Shown here: one piece after another, positions 25,801-38,125 of the stretch | Layout: every line of letters begins with the position of its first letter | Position numbering within the stretch: position 1 is the stretch's first letter | Assembly (NCBI RefSeq): GCF_932526225.1 | Contig: NC_064038.1 | Span: 1,924,001-1,988,000, forward strand | DNA length: 64,000 nt | Reading direction: 5' to 3' | Source of the DNA: Nematostella vectensis | Lineage: Eukaryota > Cnidaria > Anthozoa > Actiniaria > Edwardsiidae | The notes under the pieces: generated by a model | The model's database searches: none | The model's input: only the letters and a program-made list of their open reading frames with translations | What the model was told of the DNA's origin: nothing | Translations under genes and position numbers: made by a program

Positions 25801-26124
25801 TTTTGGAATTTACATTCGGAAAAAAAATTATCGATTGTAACCTTTTGGAGGTTACACTCGTAAAACAAATTCCCGAATGTAACCCTGAAGCTTTTCCCGA
25901 ATGTAACCTCCAGTCCGATGGTGACTTTGCTTGGGATAGTTTACGATACCAATAGTATTAAAAGTAATTTTCATTACAATTCCCTTCAGCAATGCCACGT
26001 TAGTCTTTCGTTGCGGGCACTTGACTACTAACGCAGCGACCCCGGTTCGATTCCCGCTGATAGCCTATTTTTTTTTCTTTATTTTTTTTTTAAATATCGA
26101 TACTTAATTATACTGTTCTTGGTG
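22852..26124 (+). repeat. Six-unit higher-order repeat, copy 1
   Basis: Units start at 22852, 23397, 23944, 24492, 25037 and 25580. Markers in order: TATACGATACC with GACCCCGG; AAGGCATAG with CTGCACAT; CCGGGTATA with AATGTCACG; GGATAATTTTACG with CCAATTGTA; ATAAATAGAAGG with ACTTTCC; ATTTTCC with GACCCCGG. The first five recur in order 3272-3273 bp downstream with only isolated differences that I could see, one in the first unit (TAATG versus TAAAG) and one in a T-run. The match seems to begin upstream, between about 22640 and 22767. Confidence 0.93.
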
Positions 26125-29100
26125 TGTCATGACATAAAAAGAAGGTATAGGGACATTTTTATGTACTCTCAGCATCTTTGATGTGCTCATGCTTTGTTCA
26201 GGATCCTGTACATATTTTATGCACACAAGAACTAACTAGATTCCTTGGATAACTTGATTAAGTAGATTCTAACATAGAGCATAGCGCTCGATAGATTGAT
26301 ATACCTTTTTTCCGAGTATACTGTTTTATTTTTCCTAAAGTTACTTTTTGGAATTTACATTCGGAAAAAAAATTATCGATTGTAACCTTTTGGAGGTTAC
26401 ACTCGTAAAACAAATTCCCGAATGTAACCCTGAAGCTTTTCCCGAATGTAACCTCCAGTCCGATGGTGACTTTGCTTGGGATAGTATACGATACCAATAG
26501 TATTAAAAGTAATTTTCATTACAATTCCCTTCAGCAATGCCACGTTAGTCTTTCGTTGCGGGCACTTGACTACTAACGCAGCGACCCCGGTTCGATTCCC
26601 GCTGATAGCCTATTTTTTTTTCTTTATTTTTTTTTTAAATATCGATACTTAATTATACTGTTCTTGGTGTGTCATGACATAAAAAGAAGGCATAGGGACA
26701 TTTTTATGTACTCTCAGCATCTTTGATGTGCTCATGCTTTGTTCAGGATCCTGCACATATTTTATGCACACAAGAACTAACTAGATTCCTTGGATAACTT
26801 GATTAAGTAGATTCTAACATAGAGCATAGCGCTCGATAGATTGATATACCTTTTTTTCCGAGTATACTGTTTTACTTTCCTAATGTTACTTTTTGGAATT
26901 TACATTCGGAAAAAAAATTATCGATTGTAACCTTTTGGAGGTTACACTCGTAAAACAAATTCCCGAATGTAACCCTGAAGCTTTTCCCGAATGTAACCTC
27001 CAGTCCGATGGTGACTTTGCTTGGGATAGTTTACGATACCAATAGTATTAAAAGTAATTTTCATTACAATTCCCTTCAGCAATGCCACGTTAGTCTTTCG
27101 TTGCGGGCACTTGACTACTAACGCAGCGACCCGGGTTCGATTCCCGCTGATAGCCTATTTTTTTTTCTTTATTTATTTTTTTTTAAATCGATACTTAATT
27201 ATACTGTTCTTGGTGTGTCATGACATAAAAAGAAGGTATAGGGACATTTTTATGTACTCTCAGCATCTTTGATGTGCTCATGCTTTGTTCAGGATCCTGT
27301 ACATATTTTATGCACACAAGAACTAACTAGATTCCTTGGATAACTTGATTAAGTAGATTCTAACATAGAGCATAGCGCTCGATAGATTGATATACCTTTT
27401 TTTCCGGGTATACTGTTTTATTTTTCCTAATGTTCCTTTTTGGAATTTACATTCGGAAAAAAAATTATCGATTGTAACCTTTTGGAGGTTACACTCGTAA
27501 AACAAATTCCCGAATGTAACCCTGAAGCTTTTCCCGAATGTAACCTCCAGTCCGATGGTGACTTTGCTTGGGATAGTTTACGATACCAATAGTATTAAAA
27601 GTAATTTTCATTACAATTCCCTTCAGCAATGTCACGTTAGTCTTTCGTTGCGGGCACTTGACTACTAACGCAGCGACCCGGGTTCGATTCCCGCTGATAG
27701 CCTATTTTTGTTTCTTTATTATTTTTTTTTAAATATCGATACTTAATTATACTGTTCTTGGTGTGTCATGACATAAAAAGAAGGTATAGGGACATTTTTA
27801 TGTACTCTCAGCATCTTTGATGTGCTCATGCTTTGTTCAGGATCCTGTACATATTTTATGCACACAAGAACTAACTAGATTCCTTGGATAACTTGATTAA
27901 GTAGATTCTAACATAGAGCATAGCGCTCGATAGATTGATATACCTTTTTTCCGAGTATACTGTTTTATTTTTCCTAATGTTACTTTTTGGAATTTACATT
28001 CGGAAAAAAAATTATCGATTGTAACCTTTTGGAGGTTACACTCGTAAAACAAATTCCCGAATGTAACCCTGAAGCTTTTCCCGAATGTAACCTCCAGTCC
28101 GATGGTGACTTTGGTTGGGATAATTTTACGATACCAATTGTATTAAAAGTAATTTTCATTTCAATTCCCTTCAGCAATGCCACGTTAGTCTTTCGTTGCG
28201 GGCACTTGACTACTAACGCAGCGACCCGGGTTCGATTCCCGCTGATAGCCTATTTTTTTTCTTTCTTTTTTTTTTAAATATCGATACTTAATTATACTGT
28301 TCTTGGTGTGTCATGACATAAATAGAAGGTATAGGGACATTTTTATGTACTCTCAGCATCTTTGATGTGCTCATGCTTTGTTCAGGATCCTGCACATATT
28401 TTATGCACACAAGAACTAACTAGATTCCTTGGATAACTTGATTAAGTAGATTCTAACATAGAGCATAGCGCTCGATAGATTGATATACCTTTTTTTCCGA
28501 GTATACTGTTTTACTTTCCTAATGTTACTTTTTGGAATTTACATTCGGAAAAAAAATTATCGATTGTAACCTTTTGGAGGTTACACTCGTAAAACAAATT
28601 CCCGAATGTAACCCTGAAGCTTTTCCCGAATGTAACCTCCAGTCCGATGGTGACTTTGCTTGGGATAGTTTACGATACCAATAGTATTAAAAGTAATTTT
28701 CATTACAATTCCCTTCAGCAATGCCACGTTAGTCTTTCGTTGCGGGCACTTGACTACTAACGCAGCGACCCGGGTTCGATTCCCGCTGATAGCCTATTTT
28801 TTTTTCTTTATTTTTTTTTTAAATCGATACTTAATTATACTGTTCTTGGTGTGTCATGACATAAAAAGAAGGTATAGGGACATTTTTATGTACTCTCAGC
28901 ATCTTTGATGTGCTCATGCTTTGTTCAGGATCCTGCACATATTTTATGCACACAAGAACTAACTAGATTCCTTGGATAACTTGATTAAGTAGATTCTAAC
29001 ATAGAGCATAGCGCTCGATAGATTGATATACCTTTTTTTCCGAGTATACTGTTTTACTTTCCTAATGTTACTTTTTGGAATTTACATTCGGAAAAAAAAT

Positions 29101-29394
29101 TATCGATTGTAACCTTTTGGAGGTTACACTCGTAAAACAAATTCCCGAATGTAACCCTGAAGCTTTTCCCGAATGTAACCTCCAGTCCGATGGTGACTTT
29201 GCTTGGGATAGTTTACGATACCAATAGTATTAAAAGTAATTTTCATTACAATTCCCTTCAGCAATGCCACGTTAGTCTTTCGTTGCGGGCACTTGACTAC
29301 TAACGCAGCGACCCGGGTTCGATTCCCGCTGATAGCCTATTTTTTTTTCTTTATTTTTTTTTTAAATCGATACTTAATTATACTGTTCTTGGTG
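26125..29394 (+). repeat. Six-unit higher-order repeat, copy 2
   Basis: Units start at 26125, 26670, 27216, 27764, 28309 and 28852. The first five repeat the private markers of the preceding block in order, including the rare CCGGGTATA and GGATAATTTTACG variants. The sixth has ACTTTCC and GACCCGGG where copy 1 has ATTTTCC and GACCCCGG, so the match ends or was patched there (right limit in copy 1 at or before about 25780). This is the freshest-looking large duplication in the window. Confidence 0.93.
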
Positions 29395-32300
29395 TGTCAT
29401 GACATAAAAAGAAGGTATAGGGACATTTTTATGTACTCTCAGCATCTTTGATGTGCTCATGCTTTGTTCAGGATCCTGCACATATTTTATGCACACAAGA
29501 ACTAACTAGATTCCTTGGATAACTTGATTAAGTAGATTCTAACATAGAGCATAGCGCTCGATAGATTGATATACCTTTTTTTCCGAGTATACTGTTTTAT
29601 TTTCCTAATGTTACTTTTTGGAATTTACATTCGGAAAAAAAATTATCGATTGTAACCTTTTGGAGGTTACACTCGTAAAACAAATTCCCGAATGTAACCC
29701 TGAAGCTTTTCCCGAATGTAACCTCCAGTCCGATGGTGACTTTGCTTGGGATAGTTTACGATACCAATAGTATTAAAAGTAATTTTCATTACAATTCCCT
29801 TCAGCAATGCCACGTTAGTCTTTCGTTGCGGGCACTTGACTACTAACGCAGCGACCCGGGTTCGATTCCCGCTGATAGCCTATTTTTTTTCTTTCTTTTT
29901 TTTTAAATATCGATACTTAATTATACTGTTCTTGGTGTGTCATGACATAAAAAGAAGGTATAGGGACATTTTTATGTACTCTCAGCATCTTTGATGTGCT
30001 CATGCTTTGTTCAGGATCCTGCACATATTTTATGCACACAAGAACTAACTAGATTCCTTGGATAACATGATTAAGTAGATTCTAACATAGAGCATAGCGC
30101 TCGATAGATTGATATACCTTTTTTTCTGAGTATACTGTTTTATTTTTCCTAATGAGACATTTTGGAATTTACATTCGGAAAAAAAATTATCGATTGTAAC
30201 CTTTTGGAGGTTACACTCGTAAAACAAATTCCCGAATGTAACCCTGAAGCTTTTCCCGAATGTAACATCCAGTCCGATGGTGACTTTGCTTGGGATAGTT
30301 TACGATACCAATAGTATTAAAAGTAATTTTCATTACAATTCCCTTCAGCAATGTCACGTTAGTCTTTCGTTGCGGGCACTTGACTACTAACGCAGCGACC
30401 CGGGTTCGATTCCCGCTGATAGCCTATTTTTGTTTCTTTATTTTTTGTTTTAAATATCGATACTTAATTATACTGTTCTTGGTGTGTCATGACATAAAAA
30501 GAAGGTATAGGGACATTTTTATGTACTCTCAGCATCTTTGATGTGCTCATGCTTTGTTCAGGATCCTGTACATATTTTATGCACACAAGAACTAACTAGA
30601 TTCCTTGGATAACTTGATTAAGTAGATTCTAACATAGAGCATAGCGCTCGATAGATTGATATACCTTTTTTCCGAGTATACTGTTTTATTTTTCCTAATG
30701 TTACTTTTTGGAATTTACATTCGGAAAAAAAATTATCGATTGTAACCTTTTGGAGGTTACACTCGTAAAACAAATTCCCGAATGTAACCCTGAAGCTTTT
30801 CCCGAATGTAACCTCCAGTCCGATGGTGACTTTGGTTGGGATAGTTTACGATACCAATAGTATTAAAAGTAATTTTCATTTCAATTCCATTCAGCAATGC
30901 CACGTTAGTCTTTCGTTGCGGGCACTTGACTACTAACGCAGCGACCCGGGTTCGATTCCCGCTGATAGCCTATTTTTTTTCTTTCTTTTTTTTTTAAATA
31001 TCGATACTTAATTATACTGTTCTTGGTGTGTCATGACATAAAAAGAAGGTATAGGGACATTTTTATGTACTCTCAGCATCTTTGATGTGCTCATGCTTTG
31101 TTCAGTATCCTGCACATATTTTATGCACACAAGAACTAACTAGATTCCTTGGATAACTTGATTAAGTAGATTCTAACATAGAGCATAGCGCTCGATAGAT
31201 TGATATACCTTTTTTTCCGAGTATACTGTTTTATTTTTCCTAATGTTACCTTTTGCAAATTACATTCGGAAAAAAAATTATCGATTGTAACCTTTTGGAG
31301 GTTACACTCGTAAAACAAATTCCCGAATGTAACCCTGAAGCTTTTCCCGAATGTAACCTCCAGTCCGATGGTGACTTTGCTTGGGATAGTTTACGATACC
31401 AATAGTATTAAAAGTAATTTTCATTACAATTCCCTTCAGCAATGCCACGTTAGTCTTTCGTTGCGGGCACTTGACTACTAACGCAGCGACCCGGGTTCGA
31501 TTCCCGCTGATAGCCTATTTTTTTTTTCTTTATTTTTTTTTTTAAATATCGATACTTAATTATACTGTTCTTGGTGTGTCATGACATAAAAAGAAGGTAT
31601 AGGGACATTTTTATGTACTCTCAGCATCTTTGATGTGCTCATGCTTTGTTCAGGATCCTGTACATATTTTATGCACACAAGAACTAACTAGATTCCTTGG
31701 ATAACTTGATAAGGTAGATTCTAACATAGAGCATAGCGCTCGATAGATTGATATACCTTTTTTTCCGAGTATACTGTTTTATTTTTCCTAATGTTACTTT
31801 TTGGAATTAACATTCGGAAAAAAAAAATATCGATTGTAACCTTTTGGAGTTACACTCGTAAAACAAATTCCCGAATGTAACCCTGAAGCTTTTCCCGAAT
31901 GTAACCTCCAGTCCGATGGTGACTTTGCTTGGGATAGTATACAATACCAATAGTATTAAAAGTAATTTTCATTACAATTCCCTTCAGCAATGCCACGTTA
32001 GTCTTTCGTTGCGGGCACTTGACTACTAACGCAGCGACCCGGGTTCGATTCCCGCTGATAGCCTATTTTTTTTTCTTTCTTTTTTTTTTAATTATCGATA
32101 CTTAATTATACTGTTCTTGGTGTGTCATGACATAAAAAGAAGGTATAGGGACATTTTTATGTACTCTCAGCATCTTTGATGTGCTCATGCTTTGTTCAGG
32201 ATCCTGTACATATTTTATGCACACAAGAACTAACTAGATTCCTTGGATAACTTGATTAAGTAGATTCTAACATAGAGCATAGCGCTCGATAGATTGATAT

Positions 32301-32666
32301 ACCTTTTTTCCGAGTATACTGTTTTATTTTTCCTAATGTTACTTTTTGGAATTTACATTCGGAAAAAAAATTATCGATTGTAACCTTTTGGAGGTTACAC
32401 TCGTAAAACAAATTCCCGAATGTAACCCTGAAGCTTTTCCCGAATGTAACCTCCAGTCCGATGGTGACTTTGGTTGGGATAGTTTACGATACCAATAGTA
32501 TTAAAAGTAATTTTCATTTCAATTCCCTTCAGCAATGCCACGTTAGTCTTTCGTTGCGGGCACTTGACTACTAACGCAGTGACCCGGGTTCGATTCCCGC
32601 TGATAGCCTATTTTTTTTCTTTCTTTTTTTTTTAAATATCGATACTTAATTATACTGTTCTTGGTG
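29395..32666 (+). repeat. Satellite units 29395-32666
   Basis: Units start at 29395, 29938, 30485, 31029, 31577 and 32123. The unit at 29938 carries ATAACATG, TTCTGAGTATA, AATGAGACATTTTGG and AATGTCACG, a type that recurs at 39755 and 41932. The unit at 31029 has CAGTATCCTG with TTTTGCAAATT. The unit at 31577 shares ATTAACATTCGG, TTGGAGTTAC and TATACAATACC with the one at 5976, some 25.6 kb away. Units 30485 and 32123 are GGTTGGG/CATTTCAA types. Confidence 0.93.
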
Positions 32667-35394
32667 TGTCATGACATAAAAAGAAGGTATAGGGACATTT
32701 TTATGTACTCTCAGCATCTTTGATGTGCTCATGCTTTGTTCAGTATCCTGCACATATTTTATGCAAACAAGAACTAACTAGATTCCTTGGATAACTTGAT
32801 TAAGTAGATTCTAACATAGAGCATAGCGCTCGATAGATTGATATACCTTTTTTTCCGAGTATACTGTTTTATTTTTCCTAATGTTACTTTTTGCAATTTA
32901 CATTCGGAAAAAAAATTATCGATTGTAACCTTTTGGAGGTTACACTCGTAAAACAAATTCCCGAATGTAACCCTGAAGCTTTTCCCGAATGTAACCTCCA
33001 GTCCGATGGTGACTTTGCTTGGGATAGTTTACGATACCAATAGTATTAAAAGTAATTTTCATTACAATTCCCTTCAGCAATGCCACGTTAGTCTTTCGTT
33101 GCGGGCACTTGACTACTAACGCAGCGACCCGGGTTCGATTCCCGCTGATAGCCTATTTTTTTTTCTTTATTTTTTTTTTTTAAATATCGATACTTAATTA
33201 TACTGTTCTTGGTGTGTCATGACATAAAAAGAAGGTATAGGGACATTTTTATGTACTCTCAGCATCTTTGATGTGCTCATGCTTTGTTCAGGATCCTGTA
33301 CATATTTTATGCACACAAGAACTAACTAGATTCCTTGGATAACTTGATTAAGTAGATTCTAACATAGAGCATAGCGCTCGATAGATTGATATACCTTTTT
33401 TCCGAGTATACTGTTTTATTTTTCCTAATGTTACTTTTTGGAATTTACATTCGGAAAAACAATTATCGATTGTAACCTTTTGGAGGTTACACTCGTAAAA
33501 CAAATTCCCGAATGTAACCCTGAAGCTTTTCCCGAATGTAACCTCCAGTCCGATGGTGACTTTGGTTGGGATAGTTTACGATACCAATAGTATTAAAAGT
33601 AATTTTCATTTCAATTCCCTTCAGCAATGCCACGTTAGTCTTTCGTTGCGGACACTTCACTACTAACGCAGCGACCCGGGTTCGATTCCCGCTGATAGCC
33701 TATTTTTTCTTCTTTCTTTTTTTTTTAAATATCGATACTTAATTATACTGTTCTTGGTGTGTCATGACATAAAAAGAAGGTATAGGGACATTTTTATGTA
33801 CTCTCAGCATCTTTGATGTGCTCATGCTTTGTTCAGGATCCTGTACATATTTTATGCACACAAGAACTAACTAGATTCCTTGGATAACTTGATTAAGTAG
33901 ATTCTAACATAGAGCATAGCGCTCGATAGATTGATATACCTTTTTTTCCGAGTATACTGTTTTATTTTTCCTAATGTTACTTTTTGGAATTTACATTCGG
34001 AAAAAAAATTATCGATTGTAACCTTTTGGAGGTTACACTCGTAAAACAAATTCCCGAATGTAACCCTGAAGCTTTTCCCGAATGTAACCTCCAGTCCGAT
34101 GGTGACTTTGCTTGGGATAGTATACGATACCAATAGTATTAAAAGTAATTTTCATTACAATTCCCTTCAGCAATGCCACGTTAGTCTTTCGTTGCGGGCA
34201 CTTGACTACTAACGCAGCGACCCGGGTTCGATTCCCGCTGATAGCCTATTTTTTTTCTTTCTTTTTTTTTTAAATATCGATACTTAATTATACTGTTCTT
34301 GGTGTGTCATGACATAAAACGAAGGTATAGGGACATTTTTATGTACTCTCAGCATCTTTGATGTGCTCATGCTTTGTTCAGGATCCTGCACATATTTTAT
34401 GCACACAAGAACTAACTAGATTCCTTGGATAACTTGATTAAGTAGATTCTAACATAGAGCATAGCGCTCGATAGATTGATATACCTTTTTTTCCGAGTAT
34501 ACTGTTTTACTTTCCTAATGTTACTTTTTGGAATTTACATTCGGAAAAAAAATTATCGATTGTAACCTTTTGGAGGTTACACTCGTAAAACAAATTCCCG
34601 AATGTAACCCTGAAGCTTTCCCCGAATGTAACCTCCAGTCCGATGGTGACTTTGCTTGGGATAGTTTACGATACCAATAGTATTAAAAGTAATTTTCATT
34701 ACAATTCCCTCCAGCAATGCCACGTTAGTCTTTCGTTGCGGGCACTTGACTACTAACGCAGCGACCCGGGTTCGATTCCCGCTGATAGCCTATTTTTTTT
34801 TCTTTATTTATTTTTTTTTAATCGATACTTAATTATACTGTTCTTGGTGTGTCATGACATAAAAAGAAGGTATAGGGACATTTTTATGTACTCTCAGCAT
34901 CTTTGATGTGCTCATGCTTTGTTCAGGATCCTGTACATATTTTATGCACACAAGAACTAACTAGATTCCTTGGATAACTTGATTAAGTAGATTCTAACAT
35001 AGAGCATAGCGCTCGATAGATTGATATACCTTTTTTTCCGAGTATACTGTTTTATTTTTCCTAATGTTCCTTTTTGGAATTTACATTCGGAAAAAAAATT
35101 ATCGATTGTAACCTTTTGGAGGTTACACTCGTAAAACAAATTCCCGAATGTAACCCTGAAGCTTTTCCCGAATGTAACCTCCAGTCCGATGGTGACTTTG
35201 CTTGGGATAGTTTACGATACCAATAGTATTAAAAGTAATTTTCATTACAATTCCCTTCAGCAATGTCACGTTAGTCTTTCGTTGCGGGCACTTGACTACT
35301 AACGCAGCGACCCGGGTTCGATTCCCGCTGATAGCCTATTTTTTTTCTTTCTTTTTTTTTTAAATATCGATACTTAATTATACTGTTCTTGGTG
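32667..35394 (+). repeat. Five-unit cassette, copy 2
   Basis: Units start at 32667, 33215, 33760, 34305 and 34850. They repeat, in order, the markers of the cassette at 9247: CAGTATCCTG/GCAATT; AAAAACAATT/ACTTCACTA; TATACGATACC; ACGAAGG/ACTTTCC/CTTTCCCC; AATGTCACG. Private changes include ATGCAAACA in the first, CGGACACTTC in the second and CCCTCCAGC in the fourth. The last unit ends in a TTTCTTTC tail instead of the TTTTTGTTTC tail of copy 1. Confidence 0.88.
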
Positions 35395-38125
35395 TGTCAT
35401 GACATAAATAGAAGGTATAGGGACATTTTTATGTACTCTCAGCATCTTTGATGTGCTCATGCTTTGTTCAGGATCCTGTACATATTTTATGAACACAAGA
35501 ACTAACTAGATTCCTTGGATAACTTGATTAAGTAGATTCTAACATAGAGCATAGCGCTCGATAGATTGATATACCTTTTTTTCCGAGTATACTGTTTTAT
35601 TTTTCCTAATGTTACTTTTTGGAATTTACATTCGGAAAAAAATTTATCGATTGTAACCTTTTGGAGGTTACACTCGTAAAACAAATTCCCGAATGTAACC
35701 CTGAAGCTTTTCCCGAATGTAACCTCCAGTCCGATGGTGACTTTGCTTGGGATAGTTTACGATACCAATAGTATTAAAAGTAATTTTCATTTCAATTCCC
35801 TTCAGCAATGCCACGTTAGTCTTTCGTTGCGGGCACTTGACTACTAACGCAGCGACCCGGGTTCGATTCCCGCTGATAGCCTATTTTTTTTCTTTCTTTT
35901 TTTTTAAATATCGATACTTAATTATACTGTTCTTGGTGTGTCATGACATAAAAAGAAGGTATAGGGACATTTTTATGTACTCTCAGCATCTTTGATGTGC
36001 TCATGCTTTGTTCAGTATCCTGCACATATTTTATGCACACAAGAACTAACTAGATTCCTTGGATAACTTGATTAAGTAGATTCTAACATAGAGCATAGCG
36101 CTCGATAGATTGATATACCTTTTTTTCCGAGTATACTGTTTTATTTTTCCTAATGTTACTTTTTGCAATTTATATTCGGAAAAAAAATTATCGATTGTAA
36201 CCTTTTGGAGGTTACACTCGTAAAACAAATTCCCGAATGTAACCCTGAAGCTTTTCCCGAATGTAACCTCCAGTCCGATGGTGACTTTGCTTGGGATAGT
36301 TTACGATACCAATAGTATTAAAAGTAATTTTCATTACAATTCCCTTCAGCAATGCCACGTTAGTCTTTCGTTGCGGGCACTTGACTACTAACGCAGCGAC
36401 CCGGGTTCGATTCCCGCTGATAGCCTATTTTTTTTTCTTTATTTTTTTTTTTTTTAAATATCGATACTTAATTATACTGTTCTTGGTGTGTCATGACATA
36501 AAAAGAAGGTATAGGGACATTTTTATGTACTCTCAGCATCTTTGATGTGCTCATGCTTTGTTCAGGATCCTGTACATATTTTATGCACACAAGAACTAAC
36601 TAGATTTCTTGGATAACTTGATTAAGTAGATTCTAACATAGAGCATAGCGCTCGATAGATTGATATACCTTTTTTCCGAGTATACTGTTTTATTTTTCCT
36701 AATGTTACTTTTTGGAATTTACATTCGGAAAAACAATTATCGATTGTAACCTTTTGGAGGTTACACTCGTAAAACAAATTCCCGAATGTAACCCTGAAGC
36801 TTTTCCCGAATGTAACCTCCAGTCCGATGGTGACTTTGGTTGGGATAGTTTACGATACCAATAGTATTAAAAGTAATTTTCATTTCAATTCCCTTCAGCA
36901 ATGCCACGTTAGTCTTTCGTTGCGGGCACTTCACTACTAACGCAGCGACCCGGGTTCGATTCCCGCTGATAGCCTATTTTTTCTTCTTTCTTTTTTTTTT
37001 AAATATCGATACTTAATTATACTGTTCTTGGTGTGTCATGACATAAAAAGAAGGTATAGGGACATTTTTATGTACTCTCAGCATCTTTGATGTGCTCATG
37101 CTTTGTTCAGGATCCTGTACATATTTTATGCACACAAGAACTAACTAGATTCCTTGGATAACTTGATTAAGTAGATTCTAACATAGAGCATAGCGCTCGA
37201 TAGATTGATATACCTTTTTTTCCGAGTATACTGTTTTATTTTTCCTAATGTTCCTTTTTGGAATTTACATTCGGAAAAAAAATTATCGATTGTAACCTTT
37301 TGGAGGTTACACTCGTAAAACAAATTCCCGAATGTAACCCTGAAGCTTTTCCCGAATGTAACCTCCAGTCCGATGGTGACTTTTCTTGGGATAGTATACG
37401 ATACCAATAGTATTAAAAGTAATTTTCATTACAATTCCCTTCAGCAATGCCACGTTAGTCTTTCGTTGCGGGCACTTGACTACTAACGCAGCTACCCGGG
37501 TTCGATTCCCGCTGATAGCCTATTTTTTTTCTTCCTTTTTTTTTTTAAATATCGATACTTAATTATACTGTTCTTGGTGTGTCATGACATAAAACGAAGG
37601 TATAGGGACATTTTTATGTACTCTCAGCATCTTTGATGTGCTCATGCTTTGTTCAGGATCCTGCACATATTTTATGCACACAAGAACTAACTAGATTCCT
37701 TGGATAACTTGATTAAGTAGATTCTAACATAGAGCATAGCGCTCGATAGATTGATATACCTTTTTTTCCGAGTATACTGTTTTACTTTCCTAATGTTACT
37801 TTTTGGAATTTACATTCGGAAAAAAAATTATCGATTGTAACCTTTTGGAGGTTACACTCGTAAAACAAATTCCCGAATGTAACCCTGAAGCTTTCCCCGA
37901 ATGTAACCTCCAGTCCGATGGTGACTTTGCTTGGGATAGTTTACGATACCAATAGTATTAAAAGTAATTTTCATTACAATTCCCTTCAGCAATGTCACGT
38001 TAGTCTTTTGTTGCGGGCACTTGACTACTAACGCAGCGACCCGGGTTCGATTCCCGCTGATAGCCTATTTTTGTTTCTTTATTTTTTTTTTTAAATATCG
38101 ATACTTAATTATACTGTTCTTGGTG
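35395..38125 (+). repeat. Satellite units with shortened five-unit cassette, copy 3
   Basis: Units start at 35395, 35939, 36489, 37034 and 37580. The first has ATAAATAG, TATGAACAC and CATTTCAA. The next four follow the cassette order but the last (37580-38125) combines the ACGAAGG/ACTTTCC/CTTTCCCC markers of cassette unit 4 with the AATGTCACG and TTTTTGTTTC tail of cassette unit 5, so one unit has been lost by fusion of two. The unit at 35939 is, at 550 bp, the longest I measured, owing to its T-run. Confidence 0.88.
37580..38125 (+). repeat. Hybrid unit, deletion product of the five-unit cassette
   Basis: The 5' part carries ACGAAGG, CTGCACAT, ACTTTCC and CTTTCCCC (cassette unit 4); the 3' part carries AATGTCACG and the TTTTTGTTTC tail (cassette unit 5). 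The switch lies between about 37898 and 37994. In the cassettes at 9247 and 32667 the same markers sit in two successive units, so one unit length was removed here. Confidence 0.8.
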
